Shown in pieces: positions 59,283-64,000 of a stretch of DNA of 64,000 nt (position 1 is the first letter of the stretch; each line of letters starts with the position of its first letter). The translations under genes were made by a program, and so were the position numbers. This stretch comes from UBA1952 sp965200035. Lineage in GTDB: Bacteria; Bacteroidota; Bacteroidia; Chitinophagales; Chitinophagaceae. Where the stretch lies: assembly GCA_965200035.1 (NCBI GenBank), contig OZ241334.1, positions 1,116,001 to 1,180,000 on the forward strand, given 5' to 3'. Below the pieces are notes generated by a model that was not told where the DNA came from, did no database searches, and saw only the letters and a program-made list of their open reading frames with translations.

Positions 59283-60041
59283 ATGGCTGTTGCTAAAGAT
59301 TTTTCAGTGGAAGAAAAGCTGGTGAGCTTGCTGACACTACAAAAAATTGATTCTAAAATTGATGAGATCCGTACGCTGAAAGGCGAGCTTCCCATGGAAG
59401 TTAAAGATCTGGAGGATGAGAAAGAAGGAATGCTGACGCGCATTCAGAATATCGACGCTGAGATCGAAAGCATCAACAGCTTTATCGAGCAAAAGACCAA
59501 TGGCAAGAAGGATGCAGGAACACTTGTAAAAAAGTACGAAAAGCAGCTCGACAATGTAAAGAACAACCGTGAAGCGGAAGCGCTGAACAAGGAAGTGGAA
59601 ATGCAGGAGCTTGAAATCAAGCTGAACGAAAAGCATATCAAGGACGCTACGTTCGAAATCCGCGAACGCCAGGCGCAGCGCACCCGTTCCGAAGAGAAGA
59701 TTGCCTTCCTGGACGAGACGCTGGCCAGCAAGAAGAAAGAGCTCGAAAAGATTATTGCAGAAACAGAAAAAGAAGAAAAAGAGCTGGGCAAGGAATCTGA
59801 TGCTGCCAAGGAAAAGGTGGACCCGCGCATGCTTTCCGCTTATGAGCGTATCCGCAACAGCTACCGTAATGGCCTTGCTGTAGTACCGGTAATGCGCGAT
59901 TCCTGCGGCGGTTGCTTCAATGTGATTCCCCCACAGCGCCAGAGCGAGATTCGCCAGCATAAAAAAATCCTGGTATGCGAGCATTGCGGCCGCATTCTGG
60001 TAGATGTTGAGCTGAACGAACAAGTGACGATTAAACATTAA
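59283..60041 (+). CDS. Coiled-coil zinc-ribbon protein
   Basis: The 252-residue product is a long coiled coil (EKLVSLLTLQKIDSKIDEIR to about residue 190) followed by a C4 zinc ribbon: RDSCGGCFNVIPPQRQSEIR and KKILVCEHCGRILVDVEL, with two C-x2-C pairs. The family (C4-type zinc-ribbon) is adjacent to Nif3-like genes in many Bacteroidota and may bind nucleic acid. It closes a two-gene operon before a terminator. Confidence 0.92.
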   Translation: MAVAKDFSVEEKLVSLLTLQKIDSKIDEIRTLKGELPMEVKDLEDEKEGMLTRIQNIDAEIESINSFIEQKTNGKKDAGTLVKKYEKQLDNVKNNREAEALNKEVEMQELEIKLNEKHIKDATFEIRERQAQRTRSEEKIAFLDETLASKKKELEKIIAETEKEEKELGKESDAAKEKVDPRMLSAYERIRNSYRNGLAVVPVMRDSCGGCFNVIPPQRQSEIRQHKKILVCEHCGRILVDVELNEQVTIKH

Positions 60042-60094
60042 TCCCGTGTTCCGCTCCCAACAAAAGGGAATGGAACTATTTTGGACAATACTTA

Positions 60095-60131
60095 AAATGT
60101 CCCACGCTATCAGAAACGTGGGACATTTTTT
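60095..60131 (+). terminator. Terminator after the zinc-ribbon gene
   Basis: AAATGTCCCACG and CGTGGGACATTT form a 12-bp stem around a ten-base loop, and the T-run continues to 60131. It closes the Nif3-like/zinc-ribbon operon. Confidence 0.92.
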
Positions 60132-60161
60132 ACTTTCATAAAAGCACGCAACCGATCTGCC

Positions 60162-60574
60162 ATGAATGTAAACGAGGTACCGCAGGATGGCCTGGACTAC
60201 AAAGGCCGCAGCGAACTCCGCAAGCTGATGTATGCTACCGATAAAGACGGGAAATATACCGGCGTAGGTTCGGTAGGCTGGGAAGCGGAAAATGCCGCTA
60301 CCCGACAGGCCTGGGAAGAGGTGGAAGAGCTGCTGAAAGAAACCGAAGCCGCTGTAAGAGCTGGCACACTTAGTCCTATTGCCTACTTCATGCAAAAGAC
60401 CCTGATGGATGTGCCGCTGCTGGCCCGTTATGTAGGCAAGTGGCAATGGACGGTGAAGCGCCACATGAAGCCGGCGTATTTGCCGGCCTGAAGGACGATA
60501 CGCTCGCCGCTTACGCCAGCGTGTTCAACATTTCTGTAGATGAGCTGAAGAATTTTGGAAAGGGAGGTGCTTAA
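60162..60574 (+). pseudogene. Small protein gene with a frameshift near 60475
   Basis: The first frame gives 109 residues, QDGLDYKGRSELRKLMYATD to MQKTLMDVPLLARYVGKWQW, then ends in PAYLPA. Reading the next bases in another frame gives VFAGLKDDTLAAYASVFNIS and VDELKNFGKGGA to a stop at 60574, which fits a natural continuation (KRHxKPxVFxxL). Thus one base is gained or lost near 60470-60480. It may be a sequencing error or a real defect. It lies 12 bp before the BtrH-like gene and is probably co-transcribed. Function is unknown. Confidence 0.7.
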
Positions 60575-60586
60575 TCAAAGCCAATC

Positions 60587-61627
60587 ATGAAGAACGATAC
60601 ATCTGTACATACAACCCAAAGCAAGCCGGATGTATTCATCCACTTTCAGCATGCGCACTGTGAAAGTGGGGTTACTACTAATCTGCTGCGCCATTATGGC
60701 ATCAATATCAGTGAGCCAATGGCTTTTGGCATCGGTGCCGGCATGTTTTTCGCGCATATTCCCTTCCTGAAAGTGAATGGCACGCCGGGCACTACCTTCC
60801 GTACGTGGCCGGGTGCGATTTTCAAGCGCGTTACCCAGCGCCTGCATGTGACGATGCATACCGAGAAATTCCGTTCGCCGGAAAAAGCGATGGCCGCGCT
60901 GGACCGCGCTTTGGATGCAGGCATTCCTGTAGGCCTGCAGACTTCTGTCTATTATCTGCCTTACCTGCCCGAAGCATTCCGCTTTCATTTCAATGCGCAT
61001 AATCTGGTGATCTTTGGCCGTAAGGACGGACAGTATCTGGTGAGCGATCCGGTGATGGATGAGGTAGCGACCATTGCGCCGGAAGACTTGGTAAAAGCTC
61101 GCTTTGCCAAAGGGCTGCCGGAGCCGAAGGGCTTTATGTATTATGTGATCGATGCGCCTAAGTCCATTGATTTTACCAAAGCGATTCAACAAGGCATTAA
61201 GCAGACTTGCTTCTTCATGCTTTCCCCCCCTATACCGTGGTTTGGCAATAAAGCAATCTTTCTGCTGGCCAACCGTATCAAAAAATATCCCCGGAAGTTG
61301 ACGCCACGCCGCGCTGCACTGTTCCTCGGCAATATCATCCGTATGCAGGAAGAGATTGGTACCGGTGGCGCAGGATTCCGCTATCTGTATGCAGCCTTCC
61401 TGCAGGAAGCCGGTACCATGCTGCAACATGATGATCTGCTGCGTTTTTCTGAAGAACTGACAAGTATTGGTGATGACTGGCGCAAATTTGCCTACAGCGC
61501 AGCCCGCCTGGTAAAAGCCCGTACTACCGACCTCGTATCTTACGATGAACTGAGCGATATGCTCCGTAAATGCGGTGAGCGGGAAAAAGAGGTATTCACC
61601 AGACTGCAGCAAATCAAATGGTCCTGA
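60587..61627 (+). CDS. BtrH N-terminal-domain (C39-like) protein
   Basis: The 346-residue product has a Cys-containing start HFQHAHCESGVTTNLLRHYG (Cys near residue 27), FHFNAHNLVIFGRKDGQYLV with a central His, and DPVMDEVATIAPEDLVKARF. This matches the BtrH-type domain of the papain/C39-like superfamily, which in antibiotic pathways transfers acyl groups. A C-terminal helical domain follows. The preceding small gene is likely a partner. Confidence 0.85.
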   Translation: MKNDTSVHTTQSKPDVFIHFQHAHCESGVTTNLLRHYGINISEPMAFGIGAGMFFAHIPFLKVNGTPGTTFRTWPGAIFKRVTQRLHVTMHTEKFRSPEKAMAALDRALDAGIPVGLQTSVYYLPYLPEAFRFHFNAHNLVIFGRKDGQYLVSDPVMDEVATIAPEDLVKARFAKGLPEPKGFMYYVIDAPKSIDFTKAIQQGIKQTCFFMLSPPIPWFGNKAIFLLANRIKKYPRKLTPRRAALFLGNIIRMQEEIGTGGAGFRYLYAAFLQEAGTMLQHDDLLRFSEELTSIGDDWRKFAYSAARLVKARTTDLVSYDELSDMLRKCGEREKEVFTRLQQIKWS

Positions 61628-61689
61628 GCAGTGGTGCGGCATCCTTTGTAATAAGTAATCACGTTTAATAATCTACTAAATTTGCGCCC

Positions 61690-62235
61690 GTGCTTTCTGC
61701 CGTACGCCATATTGTACTCTTCGTCATTGATTTATTTCATAAGCCCTTCGAGCGGTTTATAGATAAACAAACCTTCCGGTATTTAGCCTGTGGTGGATCC
61801 AATGCGGTGCTCAACGTGCTGATCTACTTTGTCTCTTTCCATTATTTATTGCACGAGCAGGATGTGCTCATCAGCTTCCGCGAACTGGTATTGATTGCCC
61901 CGAAGACACCCTACCCATCAGGAGTGCTGCACATTAGCTCTGAGATTGCGGCTTTTATTATAGCCTTTTGCATCTCGTTTCCAATAGGCTTTGTGCTTTC
62001 CCGCTACATCGTATTTCCGGAGTCTGAGCTGCGCGGAAGGGTACAGTTTTTTCGCTATGCAGTTACGGTAGGTATGTGTCTGCTGCTCAATTATGTGCTG
62101 ATAAAAATCTTTATGCATTTTGGAGTGTTCCCTACCATTGGATATGTGGTTACGCAGGTGCTGGTGGCTATGTTCAGCTATTTTACGCAACGGCTCTTTA
62201 CCTTCAAAGTAGCCCGCAAGCGGGTAGATGCTTAG
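61690..62235 (+). CDS. GtrA-family membrane protein
   Basis: A GTG at 61690 starts 181 residues with four hydrophobic segments and the GtrA pattern RYLACGGSNAVLNVLIYFVS near residue 30. FCISFPIGFVLSRYIVFPES and LNYVLIKIFMHFGVFPTIGY are the later helices. GtrA proteins are thought to help flip polyprenol-linked sugars in cell-surface polysaccharide synthesis. TAAATTTG lies just before the start, so a very short leader is possible. Confidence 0.9.
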   Translation: MLSAVRHIVLFVIDLFHKPFERFIDKQTFRYLACGGSNAVLNVLIYFVSFHYLLHEQDVLISFRELVLIAPKTPYPSGVLHISSEIAAFIIAFCISFPIGFVLSRYIVFPESELRGRVQFFRYAVTVGMCLLLNYVLIKIFMHFGVFPTIGYVVTQVLVAMFSYFTQRLFTFKVARKRVDA

Positions 62236-62257
62236 CCTGCCTTATTTCCAAAAAACC

Positions 62258-62935
62258 ATGCGCACTGTCCTTACATTCCTGCTGGCAATGATGATCGCGA
62301 CAGTGCAGGCGCAGTCTCCTTCCAAACTTTTTCCCGCGCAGGAAGACGACCGTTATGTGGATGAGCGGATATTTTTCGGCGGCTTATGTGCTGGTGTCAA
62401 TTTTACGCAGGTAGATGGCGATACAAAATCAGGGTATCATAAAGTGGGGATCAATGCCGGGGCTATTGTGTATGCGCGCTTCCGGCCTGCGTTGGGCGCC
62501 AGTCTTGAGCTGCGCTTTTCTCAGAAAGGCAGTGTTTCCAAAGGCTTTACTTCCAATGCCGGAGGCGTTGCAGCGCTTGAAGTGTATAAGATCAAGCTCA
62601 ATTATGCCGAGGTGCCGCTGATGCTGCACTATTTCGCGCCGGGTAAATTTACCTATAGCGCGGGCATTGCCTATGCCTACCTGATCTCGTCTAACGAAAG
62701 CTATGAAGCCGGCTATCCGGTTAACTTACATGATCTCTATCCGTTTCAGAAGGATGAGCTGAGCGGACTGGCGGGCGGCAATTATGTATTGGCGAAGCAT
62801 TGGTCTGTAGAGGGGCGCTATCAGTATTCCATTACGTCTATACGCACGCCGGATCATATTCCGCCGGGATTGAGTACCGGATCCGGGCATCAATCCAATA
62901 ATGTGTTCACCTTTCGTCTGATGTATCTTTTCTAA
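62258..62935 (+). CDS. Outer-membrane beta-barrel protein, porin-family-like
   Basis: The ATG at 62258 gives 225 residues with a signal peptide (VLTFLLAMMIATVQAQ). The mature part has alternating strands such as FFGGLCAGVNFTQVDGD, LGASLELRFSQKGSVSKGF and HWSVEGRYQYSITSIRTPDH, ending NVFTFRLMYLF with the aromatic C-terminus of outer-membrane barrels. This is the OMP_b-brl_2/PorT-like family of Bacteroidota. It converges on the MATE gene with 29 bp of overlap. Confidence 0.88.
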   Translation: MRTVLTFLLAMMIATVQAQSPSKLFPAQEDDRYVDERIFFGGLCAGVNFTQVDGDTKSGYHKVGINAGAIVYARFRPALGASLELRFSQKGSVSKGFTSNAGGVAALEVYKIKLNYAEVPLMLHYFAPGKFTYSAGIAYAYLISSNESYEAGYPVNLHDLYPFQKDELSGLAGGNYVLAKHWSVEGRYQYSITSIRTPDHIPPGLSTGSGHQSNNVFTFRLMYLF

Positions 62936-64000
62936 TATCCGCAACCACCGCTTTCGTACGCTTTAATATCCTGAAAAAGCGCCGGTTCAGCAGCAGCGAT
63001 GAAAAGGTCAATCCGCTCAGAAATCCAATCCACATACCGGCAGCGCCCATTTTGAAATAAAGCGCCATCAGGCAACCAACCGGAATACCGATTACCCAAT
63101 ACGCAATGGCTACATACAAAGTGGGAGCTTTTACATCTTTAACGCCCCTCAGCAATCCTACACCAATGGCCTGCGTAGCATCCGATATCTGAAAGAAAGC
63201 AGCATAGAGCATGAGCATAGAGGCAATGGCAATGACCGGTTCATCGTGCGTGAATGCACGCGGTAATATATGCCTTATGCATACATAGAATAGCGCGCAG
63301 GCAGAGCCATACACTAGCCCGCTGAGCAGACTGCTTTTGCCGATTACTTCAATGGTATGCCATGCTTTCCTGCCCCACGCATTGCTGGTACGGATAGAGC
63401 TGCCCTGTGATAAGCCGAGCGGTATCATAAAAGTAAAAGCCGCACAGCTGAGCGCAATCTGGTGAGCCGCCTGCTCTACCGCGCCAAGCGTGCCAATGAT
63501 GATGCCGGATACAGCGAATGCTCCGGATTCCATACCGATCTGCAGACTGGAGGGCACGCCGATATGCAACAGCTCTCTAATCGTTTCTTTTTTCAGCTTC
63601 CATTGATGCTGCCGCACAGCAATATAGCGGCGAAACCGCTTGTGACTAAGCACAATTACAGCAAGTGCTATCAAGATAAAAAGCCGGGCGAAGAGTGTGC
63701 CGTAGGCCGCGCCCACCAGCTCCAGCCTCGGGAAGCCCCAGTGGCCATAGATCAGCAGCCAGTTGATAAATACATTGATGGGCAATGCAGCCAGCGAAAG
63801 TATCATAGCTGTACGGGTAAGCTCAAGTCCGTCCGTGAATTGCTTGATGGCCATGAACATCAGTGAGGGAATAATGGACCACGCCATTACCTGCAGATAC
63901 GGACCGGCAAGGATAGCTACCATTGCATCCTGCCCCAGGTGAAAAAGCACGCCTTTGCTCATTACCAACAAGACGGCAATGATAATTGCTGCAATGCTGC
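62907..64000 (-). CDS. MATE-family efflux transporter, N-terminus cut by window edge
   Basis: The reverse frame remains open to the right edge, so the N-terminus (about 90 residues expected) is outside. More than eight membrane segments are present, with MATE features PSLMFMAIKQFTDGLELTRT, GVPSSLQIGMESGAFAVSGI and QGSSIRTSNAWGRKAWHTIE. Such transporters use Na+ or H+ gradients to export drugs or metabolites. The 3' end overlaps the convergent outer-membrane gene by 29 bp. Confidence 0.92.
   Translation of the reverse strand, partial: SIAAIIIAVLLVMSKGVLFHLGQDAMVAILAGPYLQVMAWSIIPSLMFMAIKQFTDGLELTRTAMILSLAALPINVFINWLLIYGHWGFPRLELVGAAYGTLFARLFILIALAVIVLSHKRFRRYIAVRQHQWKLKKETIRELLHIGVPSSLQIGMESGAFAVSGIIIGTLGAVEQAAHQIALSCAAFTFMIPLGLSQGSSIRTSNAWGRKAWHTIEVIGKSSLLSGLVYGSACALFYVCIRHILPRAFTHDEPVIAIASMLMLYAAFFQISDATQAIGVGLLRGVKDVKAPTLYVAIAYWVIGIPVGCLMALYFKMGAAGMWIGFLSGLTFSSLLLNRRFFRILKRTKAVVADIRKDTSDER

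Noticed and set aside
59337..60464. Long reverse-strand open frames over the zinc-ribbon and BtrH genes
   Set aside because: They are antisense to well-supported genes and show no family features.

Overview
The window looks like a Bacteroidota chromosome, probably a Chitinophagaceae relative. The support is a Bacteroidota-type promoter (TTTG, 19 bp, TATATTTG at 14062-14092), a type IX secretion sorting domain on the endonuclease at 56952, many small DinB, VOC and SnoaL-like accessory proteins, and the housekeeping genes dapD, a Nif3-like gene and a zinc-ribbon gene to the right. Assignment below phylum is inference.

Layout. (1) 1-16.4 kb is accessory chromosome. It holds an ECF sigma factor cut by the left edge, an SDR protein lacking its catalytic Tyr/Lys, two GNAT-family and several DinB-family proteins, an AraC-led gene run (6131-10852), an aspartic protease and an ArsR-led operon (14113-16342) with a clear promoter and operator. 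Between 2.3 and 3.7 kb lie gene relics: a DinB/GNAT chimera, a vapC pseudogene with two stops, and a GC-rich hydrolase lodged between them. (2) 16.4-25.5 kb is a defence-like island: a PIN protein, gene debris, an overlapping dGTPase/nucleotidyltransferase pair, a PD-(D/E)XK-like protein, and a leftward operon of XRE-S24 regulator, Eco57I-type methyltransferase and nuclease. (3) About 26.2-54.0 kb is an integrated mobile element. It ends in a large serine recombinase gene whose 3' end runs into the tRNA-Val terminator and tRNA-Val. (4) 54.1-64 kb is ordinary chromosome: lipoprotein, dapD, mscS-like, endonuclease I, Nif3-like, zinc ribbon, BtrH-like, GtrA, outer-membrane protein and MATE transporter (cut by the right edge).

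The element is the most interesting part. It is one long rightward, GC-rich late operon, interrupted only by two opposite-strand cargo genes, and it ends in a strong hairpin at 50646. I see no terminase, portal, HK97-type capsid protein, tape measure or tail-tube protein, and no relaxase or type IV secretion genes. Instead there are many small membrane-anchored proteins, several beta-rich proteins that could be jelly-roll capsid subunits, a transglutaminase-fold protein, spike or fibre proteins, a probable holin, two lysozyme-like proteins and a Lys/Arg-rich DNA-condensing protein. After these come a JAMM-N6-methyltransferase fusion, a 1643-residue SNF2 helicase and a RecA-like ATPase. I infer a tailless, probably membrane-containing, integrated virus of a type I cannot name.

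Eight of its proteins carry a short peptide of the form hydrophobic-x-Gly-Leu-Gly, eleven copies in all with one ambiguous extra. The copies sit in linkers or near N-termini. This resembles the adenovirus-type maturation protease site, so proteolytic maturation or virion targeting of structural and DNA-modifying proteins is a testable hypothesis. A run of eight A at 49870 appears to link, by -1 frameshift, the 378-residue protein at 48764 to the RecA-like ATPase. The lysogeny/integration module (50.7-54.0 kb) holds an XRE-ImmA regulator with an altered zinc motif, a small HTH protein with a paralogue at the left end, and the recombinase. The left attachment site was not resolved.
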